DNA of 64,000 nt, from assembly GCA_902802265.1 (NCBI GenBank), contig CADCLN010000004.1, forward strand, positions 1 to 64,000, read 5' to 3'. Source of the stretch: an uncultured Bacteroidales bacterium. Its GTDB lineage: Bacteria > Bacteroidota > Bacteroidia > Bacteroidales > Bacteroidaceae. Positions within the stretch are counted from its first letter, which is position 1. Each line of letters begins with the position of its first letter. Made by a program: the position numbers and the translations under genes. Of this stretch, positions 53,065-62,302 are shown in pieces. Under the pieces are notes generated by a model, which saw only the letters and a program-made list of their open reading frames with translations, was not told the DNA's origin and did not search any database.

Positions 53065-54414
53065 ATGAGAGATTTTCAAGACATCAAGATTGCTGTGGCC
53101 GGAACGGGTTACGTGGGGCTCAGCATCGCTACGTTGTTGGCGCAGCACCATGAGGTGGTGGCTGTTGACGTGGTGGCAGAGAAGGTTGACTTGATTAACA
53201 ATCGGAAGTCACCAATTCAGGATGAGTATATCGAAAAATATTTGGCTGAGAAAGAGCTGAATCTGCGTGCTACGCTCGATGGAGCAGAGGCTTATCGCGA
53301 TGCGGACTTTGTGGTCATCGCGGCTCCTACGAATTATGACCCTGTGAAGAATTATTTCGACACGAGCCATGTGGAAGAGGTCATCGACCTCGTGCTGAAG
53401 GTGAATCCGGATGCGGTAATGGTCATCAAGAGTACCATCCCTGTGGGTTATTGTCGCAGTCTTTACTCTAAGTACGCCATGAAGTTCTTGGGCAATCCCA
53501 ATTTGGCAGGCAAGAAGTTCAACTTGCTGTTCTCACCTGAGTTTCTGCGTGAGTCCAAGGCTCTGTATGACAATCTGTACCCCAGCCGCATCATTGTAGG
53601 TTATCCGAAGCTGATTAACGACAGCGACAACACCTACGCAAGCGAGAATGCTGCCATCGAGGCTATTGCCGGACCTGGGCTGGAAGAAGCTGCCCACACG
53701 TTTGCAAAACTTTTGCAGGAAGGTGCGCTCAAACCCGATATCGACACGCTCTTCATGGGCATGAAGGAGGCAGAGGCTGTCAAGCTGTTTGCCAATACTT
53801 ATTTGGCTCTGCGTGTCAGCTATTTCAACGAATTGGATACGTATGCTGAGGTGAAAGGCCTTGATGCCAAAGCCATTATCCAGGGCGTTGGTCTTGACCC
53901 GCGTATTGGTTCACACTACAACAACCCCTCTTTCGGTTACGGCGGCTACTGCCTTCCGAAGGACACGAAACAGTTGTTGGCAAACTATCAGGATGTGCCG
54001 CAGACCATGATGTCGGCCATTGTTGAATCCAACCGCACACGCAAAGATTTTATTGCCGACCGTGTGCTGCAGATGGCAGGCTACTACAATTACACCAACC
54101 GCATTCGTTGGAACCAGAACGAGGAAACACAGGTGACCATCGGCGTGTTCCGTCTGACGATGAAGTCGAACAGCGACAATTTCCGTCAGTCTTCTATCCA
54201 GGGCATCATGAAACGTATCAAGGCAAAGGGTGCAACCGTTATCATCTACGAGCCGACACTCGAAGACGGCACCACCTTCTTTGGTTCGCGCGTTGTAAAC
54301 AACCTTGACGACTTCAAGGCACAAAGCCAGGCCATCATCGCCAACCGTTACGACTCCTGCCTCGATGATGTGCAGGAGAAAGTATATACAAGGGATATCT
54401 TCAGAAGAGACTAA
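53065..54414 (+). CDS. UDP-glucose 6-dehydrogenase-type nucleotide-sugar dehydrogenase
   Basis: 449 residues from the ATG at 53065; the ORF is open from 52960 but that overlaps the previous gene. N-terminal Rossmann [13 protein letters not shown] (about 14-26), [10 protein letters not shown], and the catalytic Cys in [14 protein letters not shown] (about 292-305). The reaction is two-step oxidation of a UDP-hexose to the uronic acid. The product would supply a uronic acid for the polymer. GC content is higher here than in the capsule core, suggesting a separate origin. Final gene of the locus; mirrored heptads follow. Confidence 0.9.
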   Translation: MRDFQDIKIAVAGTGYVGLSIATLLAQHHEVVAVDVVAEKVDLINNRKSPIQDEYIEKYLAEKELNLRATLDGAEAYRDADFVVIAAPTNYDPVKNYFDTSHVEEVIDLVLKVNPDAVMVIKSTIPVGYCRSLYSKYAMKFLGNPNLAGKKFNLLFSPEFLRESKALYDNLYPSRIIVGYPKLINDSDNTYASENAAIEAIAGPGLEEAAHTFAKLLQEGALKPDIDTLFMGMKEAEAVKLFANTYLALRVSYFNELDTYAEVKGLDAKAIIQGVGLDPRIGSHYNNPSFGYGGYCLPKDTKQLLANYQDVPQTMMSAIVESNRTRKDFIADRVLQMAGYYNYTNRIRWNQNEETQVTIGVFRLTMKSNSDNFRQSSIQGIMKRIKAKGATVIIYEPTLEDGTTFFGSRVVNNLDDFKAQSQAIIANRYDSCLDDVQEKVYTRDIFRRD

Positions 54415-54418
54415 TTGT

Positions 54419-54520
54419 ATTTACTATTTACCATTTACTATTTACCATTTTGGGGAGCAAAGAGTCGAAAGAACAGTTCCCAAAAGACAAATGGTAAATT
54501 GTAAATGGTAAATTGTAAAT
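54419..54520. repeat. Mirrored heptad hairpin between convergent genes
   Basis: Left heptads TTTACTA, TTTACCA, TTTACTA, TTTACCA (54420-54447) then TTTTGGG, and right heptads TGGTAAA, TTGTAAA, TGGTAAA, TTGTAAA (54492-54519) after CCCAAAA. About 33 of 36 base pairs can form around a 25-base loop. It is placed between the convergent dehydrogenase and thioesterase genes and probably works as a two-way terminator. Confidence 0.85.
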
Positions 54521-54524
54521 GATG

Positions 54525-54938
54525 TTACATCAGGCTGTCAAAAGGGAAGTCCCTTTTCATCCTGTATGCCAGACCAGTCATGGTGGCAAGCAAATTGCCG
54601 CTTTGACTGGTTATTTTTAGGTCGCAATAGGGCAGGCGGTGGTGGTCAAAGGTTTCCCTGCATTCAGCAATGAGGTGCTCGCCCAGTTGTGCCGATTTCA
54701 GAAACGTGATGGTGTTCGATATGCCCAGCGTCAGCGTGCCGTGACAGTTGGCGACGGCTGCAAACGCAAGGTCAGCCAACGTGTATATCACGCCACCTTG
54801 ACACACGCCCGCGCCGTTCAGGTGTCGTTCCTCCACGGTCAGTTCTGCGCGTGCATACCCTTCGCGCACCTCTGTTAACTGAGCACCGATGCTTTTGGCA
54901 AAGCGGTCGGTGCTGTTCAGGGTTTCAAGTAAAGTCAT
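54525..54938 (-). CDS. PaaI-type hotdog thioesterase
   Basis: 137 residues. The hotdog-fold signature HLNGAGVCQGGVIYTLADLA (about 39-58) matches PaaI, with the catalytic Asp in LADLA. It hydrolyses aryl or acyl-CoA thioesters. Third gene in an operon with an ACT-domain protein and a PaaK-type ligase, which suggests proof-reading or release of aromatic acids. Cytoplasmic. Confidence 0.87.
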   Translation of the reverse strand: MTLLETLNSTDRFAKSIGAQLTEVREGYARAELTVEERHLNGAGVCQGGVIYTLADLAFAAVANCHGTLTLGISNTITFLKSAQLGEHLIAECRETFDHHRLPYCDLKITSQSGNLLATMTGLAYRMKRDFPFDSLM

Positions 54939-54947
54939 GTTCCGTGC

Positions 54948-55367
54948 CTACCTAAAGTCCATTTCTGTGAGGAAAGTCATCTTGCCCAGCATGATGGCTT
55001 CGTTGGCGCGGTCGTTGTTGTCGGTACGGAAGACGAGGACGCCCTTTCCTTTCCAGAGGAAAGAGTAGAGATAGAGGATGTTCACGTCTGCATCGGAGAT
55101 TTTGCTGATGGCTTCGGCTGCGCGTCCAGGCGTGTCGTCGATGCTCAGGGCCAGTACGTCGCTGAGCTGAACATTGATGCCCGACTCCTTCAGGAGCATA
55201 TAGGCCTGGGCTGGTTTGTCACAGAGGACGCGGTAGATGCCGTAGTCCTTGGTGTCGGCAAGGGTGGAGGCGATGATTTGGATGCCTGCCTTGCTGAGCA
55301 TATTGAGCACGCGGATGAGGGTACCGCTTTTGTTCTCAATGAATATGGATAGTTGTTTGATGGTCAT
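54948..55367 (-). CDS. Tandem ACT-domain protein
   Basis: 139 residues. Two ACT-type units (about 3-65 and 70-135), with FIENKSGTLIRVLNMLSKAG and IDDTPGRAAEAISKISDAD patterns. ACT domains sense amino acids and related ligands. Its position between the PaaK-type ligase and a thioesterase suggests it senses an aromatic amino acid or acid. It begins 32 bases after the ligase stop and ends nine bases before the thioesterase start. Confidence 0.87.
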   Translation of the reverse strand: MTIKQLSIFIENKSGTLIRVLNMLSKAGIQIIASTLADTKDYGIYRVLCDKPAQAYMLLKESGINVQLSDVLALSIDDTPGRAAEAISKISDADVNILYLYSFLWKGKGVLVFRTDNNDRANEAIMLGKMTFLTEMDFR

Positions 55368-55399
55368 AAATTGGGATGTTTTTTTAGTGGAATCGCTAC

Positions 55400-56716
55400 T
55401 TACTGATACACTTTGCGCTTATCGACCACGCGGACAGCCTTGCCTTCGCTGACGGGCAGCGTACCTTTGGGCACGAGCTTGACGTGTGGGGTGAGCAGAA
55501 TCTCGTCCTTCAGGCGGCGCTTGATTTCTTTCTCCAGCTGGAGCAGACGCTGGAAGTCGTCGGTGAAGAGTTCTTCCAGTTCCACTTCTACGGTCATGTT
55601 GTCGTTGTCGTCGTCTGTTGTCAGCGTGATGAGGTAATTGCTGGCCAGTTCGGGGAACTGCATCAGAATCTTTTCGATTTGTATTGGGAAGATGTTGACG
55701 CCGCGCAGGACAATCATGTCATCACTACGCCCGCGCATACGGTCCAGTCTGACGTGGTTGCGACCGCAAGGACAGGTGCGGCCCAGCACACGGGTGAGGT
55801 CGCGGGTGCGGTAGCGGAGCAGCGGCATGGCTTCGCGGTTGAGTGTGGTCAGTACCAATTCGCCGATTTCGCCGTCGGGCACGGGTTCGAGAGTCTCTGG
55901 ATCCACAATTTCAACGATGTAATAGTCTTCCCAGAAATGGAGGCCATTCTGTTCGGGACATTCGAAGGCCACGCCAGGGCCGCACATTTCGCTCATGCCA
56001 AACGAGTTGTACGCCTTCACGCCCAGCATCTGCTCGATGCGCTTTCTTTGTTCCTCGCTGTGGGGTTCGGCGCCGATGGCCAGCACGCGGAGCTTGGTGT
56101 CGCGGCGTGGGTCAACGCCCTGTTCCTGCATGACTTCGTAGAGGCGCGTCACATAGCTCGGAACGGCGTGCACAGCAGTCGTGCCGAAGTCCTTCATAAA
56201 CTTGATTTGGCGCAACGAGTTTCCTGCGGCGGCGGGTACTGTGAGCATACCCAGTCGCTCTGCGCCGTACTGGAAGCCCAGTCCGCCGGTGAACATGCCA
56301 TAGCCCGATGAGTTCTGGAACACATCGTCTGGTCTCAAGCCCACCATCCAGAGGCAGCGAGCCACGGCATTTGCCCACTCGTCGAGGTCTTTCTGTGTGT
56401 GCAGAATGACGGTGGGGTTGCCCGTGGTGCCCGATGAAGAGTGCAACCTGACGCACTTGCGCAAGGGCACGCTGGCTATGCCAAACGGGTAGGTGTCTCT
56501 GAGGTCCTGCTTCGTGGTGAAAGGAATCCGGCGCAGGTCTTCAAGGCTCTTGATGTCCTCGGGCTTCAGTCCGATAGACTCAAAACGTTGTTTGTAGAAA
56601 GGGGAGTTCATGCAATGCTTCACGGTGGCTTGCAGACGCTCCAGCTGGAGCTTGTTCAGCTCCTCGCGCGAGAGGGTCTCGAACTCAGGATGAAGATAAG
56701 GTGACTTGTCGTCCAT
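55400..56716 (-). CDS. Phenylacetate-CoA ligase family protein
   Basis: 438 residues. Adenylate-forming enzyme with the P-loop-like LHSSSGTTGNPTVI (about 91-104), YNSFGMSEMCGPG (about 239-251) and LRYRTRDLTRV (about 302-312). PaaK-like enzymes activate aryl acids (phenylacetate, indoleacetate) to CoA esters. In Bacteroidales this gene is often next to indolepyruvate oxidoreductase genes and acts in aromatic amino-acid metabolism, but that enzyme is not in the window. First gene of the ligase-ACT-thioesterase operon. Confidence 0.9.
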   Translation of the reverse strand: MDDKSPYLHPEFETLSREELNKLQLERLQATVKHCMNSPFYKQRFESIGLKPEDIKSLEDLRRIPFTTKQDLRDTYPFGIASVPLRKCVRLHSSSGTTGNPTVILHTQKDLDEWANAVARCLWMVGLRPDDVFQNSSGYGMFTGGLGFQYGAERLGMLTVPAAAGNSLRQIKFMKDFGTTAVHAVPSYVTRLYEVMQEQGVDPRRDTKLRVLAIGAEPHSEEQRKRIEQMLGVKAYNSFGMSEMCGPGVAFECPEQNGLHFWEDYYIVEIVDPETLEPVPDGEIGELVLTTLNREAMPLLRYRTRDLTRVLGRTCPCGRNHVRLDRMRGRSDDMIVLRGVNIFPIQIEKILMQFPELASNYLITLTTDDDNDNMTVEVELEELFTDDFQRLLQLEKEIKRRLKDEILLTPHVKLVPKGTLPVSEGKAVRVVDKRKVYQ

Positions 56717-57102
56717 TGTGTTGTTTATGTTTTTAGTTGAAATGACACATTATTAATATATAAGCATCGGAAAAGTGTGAACACATTCCCAAATCTGTTG
56801 CAAATATACGACAAAAAGCCGACACTACGGCAAGATTTTCAGAAGAATTACACAAAAAATCAGTCTTCCTTTACAAAGAAATGACTGAAACAGTTCTGAA
56901 AACTTAAAACATCGCCGATGTTTTCAGAAACGATGTCGCTGTTTTAATTTTGCACCCGTGTGAGAAAAGTTTTGGTTCTCAATATGGCAGAAAAAATTTT
57001 TGTGTTGGGTTAAAAAATGAGCATTTTTTGCTTTTTATGTGACCACAATGTTGCATGAATGGTAAAAAAGTCGTACTTTTGTCGCAAAATTTTGCAAAAA
57101 GC
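56717..57102. other. Divergent intergenic region, paaK-type ligase and msrA-susC
   Basis: 386 bases, AT-rich, no gene seen. A minus-strand -7 box TATATTTG (56808-56801) precedes the ligase gene, with TTG at 56833-56831 (22 bases). A plus-strand box TAATTTTG (56945-56952) has no -33 partner. A 9-base palindromic stem (AAAACATCG/CGATGTTTT, 56907-56925) lies between, and the promoter at 57051-57081 serves the right-hand gene. Confidence 0.7.
57051..57081 (+). promoter_or_regulatory. Promoter of the msrA-susC gene
   Basis: TTG at 57051-57053, a 20-base spacer and TACTTTTG at 57074-57081. Transcription would start near 57087, between the ORF start at 57055 and the ATG at 57103. This supports 57103 as the true start. 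Confidence 0.7.
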
Positions 57103-60100
57103 ATGTTAAAACAGATTTATTTTGCTGGAGGATGCTTCTGGGGAACAGAACATTTCTTCAAGCAGGTAGATGGGGTGCTGCTGACGGAGGCTGGCTATGC
57201 CAACGGACGCACGCCGAATCCCACCTACGAAATGGTATATACGGACCAGACGGGCTATGCCGAAACGGTGCGGGTGGATTATGCCCCCACATCGTGCGAC
57301 CTGGCGTTCCTTGTGCGTATGTTTTTCAAAGCAATCGACCCCACGAGCCTGAACCGTCAGGGTGGGGATGAAGGCACGCGCTACCGCACGGGCATTTATT
57401 ACACGGACGAGGAGGACTTGCCTGTGATTCAGGCTGTAGTGGCTGAAGAGCAGAAGAAGTACGACCTGCCCATCGTGACGGAAGTGCTGCCGCTGAAGAA
57501 TTACTACAGAGCCGAAGACTCGCATCAGAGCTATCTGGCTCGCAATCCCGAAGGCTACTGCCACCTGCCCCTCAGTCTGTTTGAGTGGGCACGTCAGACC
57601 AAGATGGGCACGCTCGTCATGTGGCTGGTGCTCTTCTTCTGTGCTGCCACGGTGCAGGCTCAGGATGACAAGGACAAGGACAAACCGCAGTCGGTGCCGA
57701 TGCAGGGTGTCACTCCGCAGGTGCCCCAAAACCGTCAGCCCACGAATGTGATTCTGATTCAGGGAACCATCAAGGACGCTCAGGGAGAAGCCCTGCCAGG
57801 AGCCAACGTCTATGTGCGTGAAACCAAGGCAGGAGTCGTTACCGACCTGGAAGGAAAGTTCACCCTGTCGATTCCGCGCGGAAAGCGTGCCACGGTTGAC
57901 TTCTCTTTCGTGGGCATGAAAACCCAGACCAAGACCTACGACGGCAAACGCAATGCCATGAACCAGAACATCGTGTTGCAGGAAGATGGCCAGTTGAGCG
58001 AAGTCGTCGTCACAGGTCTGTTCGACTACAAGTCCTCTACCTTCACGGGTTCAGCCACGTCCTATTCGCAGGAAGAACTGAAGCTGGTGAGCAACAACAA
58101 TGTGCTGAAGGCCGTACAAGCCCTCGACCCCTCGTTTGTGGTGGACATGAACAGCGTGATGGGTAGTAACCCGAACTACATGGCCGACATCACCATCCGC
58201 GGAAAAGCCAGTTTCGGCGGACTGCAAGGTGAATACAGCGGCAACCCCAATGCTCCGCTCTTCATCCTCGATGGTTTCGAGGCCACGCAGCAACAGATTT
58301 TCGACCTCGACATCAACCGCATCAAGTCGGTCACCATCCTCAAGGACGGCGCAGCCAAAGCCATCTACGGTTCGAAGGCAAGCAATGGCGTGATTGTCGT
58401 CGAAACGATTCTGCCCGAGGCAGGCAGGCTCCGCATCACCTACACAGGTGACTTGACCATCGAAGCCCCTGACCTCACATCCTATAATATATGCGATGCC
58501 GCCGAGAAACTGGAGGTGGAAAGGAACTCTGGGCGTTATTCCTCGTCGGTTCCGTACTACCAAGCACAGCTCGACGAACAGTACAACGACATTGTCGCCA
58601 ACATTGCACGCGGCGTGAACACCTATTGGCTGTCGCAGCCGCTACGCACCAGTGTGGGCAACAAACACACTGCCTATCTGGAGGGCGGTACACAGGAAAT
58701 GCGCTATTCAGCCAGTCTGATGTACAACAAAGTGACGGGTGTGATGAAAGCGTCTGGACGACGCACCCTTTCTGGCAACATCAACCTGTCCTACAGATAC
58801 AAAGGCTGGATGTTCCGCAATTCGCTCTCCGTCACGGGCAACAAGGCCGACGACAGTCCGTATGGCACGTTTGGCGACTACGTGGGTGTGAACCCATACT
58901 TCTCGCCCTACGATGAAAACGGCAACGTGGTGAAGGTGCTGGGCACCTACACTTCGCCAGGAGCCAACGGTAGCACAACCACCTACTACAATCCCTTCTA
59001 CAATGCTGGCATCGGCACGAAGAACTTCTCCAAATATACCGAAGTGGTGGAGAACTTCTACTTGGAATACAGACCGATAGAAGACCTGCGCTTCACGGCC
59101 CGTGTTGGATATACCCACCAGAGCAACAAGCGTGAAGACTTCTACCCAGGCGACCACACCCGCTTCTACGATTGGACGGGCGACCGCTATTTCCAGCGTG
59201 GCAGCTACTCCATCACGAATGGCGAAACCAACAGCCTTTCGATGGACTTGACCGCCAACTTCTCGCATACCTGGGGCCCGCACATGTTGCTGGCAAACGC
59301 CGCCTATTCGTTGCAGTCGAGTAGTGCCATCAGCGAAGGCATGTCGGCGTGGGGCTTCCTCAACAACCATGTGGATTACATCACCTTTGCCAAGCAATAT
59401 GCCGAGGGCGGAAAGCCTTCGGGCAACGAAAGCCGTACACGCTCGCTGGGTATTACGGCGGCTGCCAACTACTCGTTTGACGAGCGTTACCTGCTCGACC
59501 TGAGCCTCCGTTTCAACGGTTCCTCAGTCTTCGGCAGCGACAACCGTTGGGGTACCTTCTGGAGTGTGGGTGCTGGTTGGAATTTGCATAAGGAACACTT
59601 CATGGAGGATGTGGATTGGCTGACGCTGTGCAAGTTCCGCGTCACCTACGGACTGACGGGTAACCAGAACTTCTCTCCATACCAGGCGAAGGCAACCTAC
59701 AAGTTCTACGACAACATCATCTACGACAACATCAGCGGCGCATACCTCATGGGAATGCCGAACCCCAACCTGAAGTGGCAGCAGACGGGCGACTTCACCG
59801 TGGGACTTGACCTCGGCATCAGCAAGAAACTCAACCTGCGCTTTGACTACTACAATAGCCGCACCCGCGATGCCCTCATCGCCATGTCCATCCCTGCATC
59901 CACAGGTTTCACAACCTACATGGAAAACCTGGGCAACGTGCAGAACCGAGGCATCGAAGCCACAGCAAACTGGCGATTCTACCAAAGCGGGCAGTCGTAC
60001 ATGAGCCTGACCGGAAGCATTGCCCACAATGTGAACAAGGTGACCGACATCAGCGACGCACTCAGCACCTTTAACCGTGAGCAAGACGCCGAAAAGACCA

Positions 60101-60723
60101 CGTCGCCCATCATTCGCTATGAAGAAGGCCAGTCAATGACTGCCATCTGGGCTGTGCAATCGCTCGGCATCGACCCCGCCACAGGTCGCGAAATGTTCAT
60201 GAAGAAAGACGGCACGACCACCTACGACTACACCACCGATGACTACATCATTGCGGGCGACTCCAACCCGAAGGTGCACGGCACGTTTGGCTTTAACGGC
60301 GAGTACAAGGGCATAGGTCTGAGCCTCTTGTTCAGTTATCAGCTGGGTGGCGACCTGTACAACCAGACGCTGGTTGATCGTGTGGAGAACGTCAACATCG
60401 CCAACAACGTGGACCGCCGCGTGTTTAGCGACACCTGGAACAACCCTGGCGACTTGGCACTCTACAAGCATATCAGCAGTACGCCGACGACCACCTACGC
60501 CTCGACACGTTTTGTGCAGCGTGACAACATGCTCGACCTCACATCCGTTTCAGCCTACTACGATTTCAAATACTGCTCATGGTTGCAGCGCATCCGCTTG
60601 GAACGTCTGCGTCTGACATTCTACATGAACGACGTATTCCACCTTTCCACGGTGAAGGCAGAACGTGGTATCAACTATCCGTATGCCCGTTCCTTCTCCT
60701 TCTCGCTCACGGCAACATTCTAA
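57103..60723 (+). CDS. In-frame fusion of MsrA with a SusC/RagA TonB-linked receptor
   Basis: 1206 residues in one open frame. Residues 1-167 are a full methionine sulfoxide reductase A: catalytic GCFWGTEHFF with Cys11, GYANGRTPNPTYEMVY, and the C-terminal YLARNPEGYCHLPLSLF with the resolving Cys. Without any stop, Met168 (57604) opens a signal peptide (MGTLVMWLVLFFCAATVQAQ) and then a 1039-residue SusC-like receptor: carboxypeptidase-D-like beta domain (about 225-310), TonB plug with IRGKASFGGLQG and NGVIVVE, and an outer-membrane barrel ending in FSLTATF. MsrA is normally cytoplasmic or secreted alone, so a fused product is hard to place in the cell. Either a stop was lost (or a sequencing error), or translation starts again at 57604. 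SusD follows after nine bases. Confidence 0.85.
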   Translation: MLKQIYFAGGCFWGTEHFFKQVDGVLLTEAGYANGRTPNPTYEMVYTDQTGYAETVRVDYAPTSCDLAFLVRMFFKAIDPTSLNRQGGDEGTRYRTGIYYTDEEDLPVIQAVVAEEQKKYDLPIVTEVLPLKNYYRAEDSHQSYLARNPEGYCHLPLSLFEWARQTKMGTLVMWLVLFFCAATVQAQDDKDKDKPQSVPMQGVTPQVPQNRQPTNVILIQGTIKDAQGEALPGANVYVRETKAGVVTDLEGKFTLSIPRGKRATVDFSFVGMKTQTKTYDGKRNAMNQNIVLQEDGQLSEVVVTGLFDYKSSTFTGSATSYSQEELKLVSNNNVLKAVQALDPSFVVDMNSVMGSNPNYMADITIRGKASFGGLQGEYSGNPNAPLFILDGFEATQQQIFDLDINRIKSVTILKDGAAKAIYGSKASNGVIVVETILPEAGRLRITYTGDLTIEAPDLTSYNICDAAEKLEVERNSGRYSSSVPYYQAQLDEQYNDIVANIARGVNTYWLSQPLRTSVGNKHTAYLEGGTQEMRYSASLMYNKVTGVMKASGRRTLSGNINLSYRYKGWMFRNSLSVTGNKADDSPYGTFGDYVGVNPYFSPYDENGNVVKVLGTYTSPGANGSTTTYYNPFYNAGIGTKNFSKYTEVVENFYLEYRPIEDLRFTARVGYTHQSNKREDFYPGDHTRFYDWTGDRYFQRGSYSITNGETNSLSMDLTANFSHTWGPHMLLANAAYSLQSSSAISEGMSAWGFLNNHVDYITFAKQYAEGGKPSGNESRTRSLGITAAANYSFDERYLLDLSLRFNGSSVFGSDNRWGTFWSVGAGWNLHKEHFMEDVDWLTLCKFRVTYGLTGNQNFSPYQAKATYKFYDNIIYDNISGAYLMGMPNPNLKWQQTGDFTVGLDLGISKKLNLRFDYYNSRTRDALIAMSIPASTGFTTYMENLGNVQNRGIEATANWRFYQSGQSYMSLTGSIAHNVNKVTDISDALSTFNREQDAEKTTSPIIRYEEGQSMTAIWAVQSLGIDPATGREMFMKKDGTTTYDYTTDDYIIAGDSNPKVHGTFGFNGEYKGIGLSLLFSYQLGGDLYNQTLVDRVENVNIANNVDRRVFSDTWNNPGDLALYKHISSTPTTTYASTRFVQRDNMLDLTSVSAYYDFKYCSWLQRIRLERLRLTFYMNDVFHLSTVKAERGINYPYARSFSFSLTATF
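57604..57663 (+). other. Candidate internal start and signal peptide of the SusC part
   Basis: ATG at 57604 opens a Lys-free but hydrophobic signal sequence ending VQAQ. It would yield a standard-length SusC (1039 residues) if used as a start. The upstream MsrA ends two codons earlier at LFEWARQTK, the usual MsrA C-terminal length. Confidence 0.65.
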
Positions 60724-60732
60724 CCCCCAAAC

Positions 60733-62172
60733 ATGGAAAAACAGATGAAACAACTACGATATACTATTATCATTTCAGTGGCAGTCCTGTTGACGGCCTG
60801 CAACAAATGGCTCGACGTGCAGCCGCGCTCGCAAGTGGAAGACACGGAATTGTTCGAGACCGAAAGCGGCTACAAGGAAACCTTGGCTGGTGTCTATTCC
60901 TCCATGGTTTCCTCGACCACCTACGCTAAAGAGATGACCTACGGATTCATGGGTGTATTGGGACAGGAATGGGACTTCTACTACGCTGCGCAATACGACG
61001 ATGCGGCAGCATACAAATATGATGCAGCTTTCCCGACGAGCACCCTCCGCAGCATTTGGTCTAACAGCTACAGCGGCATAGCCAATGTAAACAACCTTTT
61101 AGCCCATATCGACGACAACACCAGCCTCTTCTCCAAAGACAACCATGGAGTCATCAAGGGAGAAGCCTACGCCCTGCGTGCCTTCCTGCACTTCGACCTC
61201 CTTCGTTGCTTTGGAGTGAGCTATGCCGTAAACCCCAATCAGCCCTCTATCCCCTACAGCACATCGTTGAGCTACAGAGTGTTCCCGCAGTTAACCGTTC
61301 ACGAAGTGGCAGAATCCGTGATTCAGGACCTGCTCACCGCCGAAACCTTGCTGCAGACCTCCGACCCCATTGTGACAGGACGCGAAATTCAGGAAAACAC
61401 CGACAACGGCTACCTCTTGAATCGTCAGCAACACTTGAACTACTATGCCGTAAAGGGACTCCAGGCACGTGTGTATATGTGGATGGGCGAATACGACAAA
61501 GCGTTGGCTGCTGCCAATGTAGTCATTGCCAGCGAGAAATTCCCCTGGGCCACAGTGGCTAACCTGCAGGCAGGCTACGACCGTTCATTGGCTACGGAGC
61601 AACTCTTTGCCCTGAACAACCTGACGCTGAAAGCCGACGTGGCAGACTCCTATTTCTCCGACGATTCGCAATACAGTTTTGCTGTGACACGCGACCGCCT
61701 TCTGGACTACTTCGGCAATGCCACACAGGACTACCGCTACACCTTCCTGTTCAAGTCAGGCTCTGCCACCCATGCCAACAACCGCTATCTGATGAAATAC
61801 GATGAGTCCGCCGGCAACAACGTCTATTACAAATACAAGATGCCCCTCATCCGTGTTTCGGAGATGTACCTTATCAAGAGCGAAGTGCAGTATCGCCAGG
61901 GAGACAACGATGCAGCCAAAGCCACGCTGAACACACTGCGTGTGGCTCGCAACTTGCCTGCACTCACCGATTTCCCCACCGATTTTGAGCTGGAACTGAT
62001 TTATGAGTACCGCCGTGAACTGTTGGGCGAAGGTCAGCTCTTCTTCCTCTACAAACGATTGAACCGTCCCGCCATCCTCTACTCCGACGTGAATGCGGTG
62101 GACGAAAAAGTCTATACCTTCCCGCTGCCTATTACCGAAACGGAATCGGCACAGCGCGAGGCTAACAAGTAA
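60733..62172 (+). CDS. SusD/RagB-family lipoprotein
   Basis: 479 residues. A lipoprotein signal peptide with lipobox LTAC (Cys about 23) places it on the outer-membrane surface as partner of the SusC receptor. TPR-rich SusD fold: NKWLDVQPRSQVEDTELF, LRAFLHFDLLRCFG (about 135-148) and the C-terminal YEYRRELLGEGQLFFLYKRL (about 435-454) with the typical motif. It binds glycans or peptides for import. A start at 60745 is also possible. Nine bases after the SusC stop. Confidence 0.92.
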   Translation: MEKQMKQLRYTIIISVAVLLTACNKWLDVQPRSQVEDTELFETESGYKETLAGVYSSMVSSTTYAKEMTYGFMGVLGQEWDFYYAAQYDDAAAYKYDAAFPTSTLRSIWSNSYSGIANVNNLLAHIDDNTSLFSKDNHGVIKGEAYALRAFLHFDLLRCFGVSYAVNPNQPSIPYSTSLSYRVFPQLTVHEVAESVIQDLLTAETLLQTSDPIVTGREIQENTDNGYLLNRQQHLNYYAVKGLQARVYMWMGEYDKALAAANVVIASEKFPWATVANLQAGYDRSLATEQLFALNNLTLKADVADSYFSDDSQYSFAVTRDRLLDYFGNATQDYRYTFLFKSGSATHANNRYLMKYDESAGNNVYYKYKMPLIRVSEMYLIKSEVQYRQGDNDAAKATLNTLRVARNLPALTDFPTDFELELIYEYRRELLGEGQLFFLYKRLNRPAILYSDVNAVDEKVYTFPLPITETESAQREANK

Positions 62173-62178
62173 GGCTTA

Positions 62179-62302
62179 TTTACCATTTACCATTTACCAT
62201 TTACTATTTACCATTTACCAACGATATTTACCATGTACCATTTACCAATGATATTTACCATGTATCATGTACCATTTACCATTTCTCCCCCTAGAGGGGG
62301 AG
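62179..62302. repeat. Heptad repeat array and GC hairpin before the DUF4843 gene
   Basis: Thirteen 7-base units of TTTACCA type in three blocks (62179-62220, 62227-62247, 62254-62281) separated by six-base ACGATA/ATGATA spacers. Then a palindrome CTCCCCC-TAGA-GGGGGAG (62285-62302). Every ATG available for the next gene lies inside this element. Confidence 0.9.

Noticed and set aside
55484..56311. Plus-strand ORF of 275 codons
   Set aside because: Antisense to the well-supported PaaK-type ligase.
57055..57102. Upstream start for msrA-susC
   Set aside because: Lies on the promoter (57074-57081) and adds residues outside the MsrA family.
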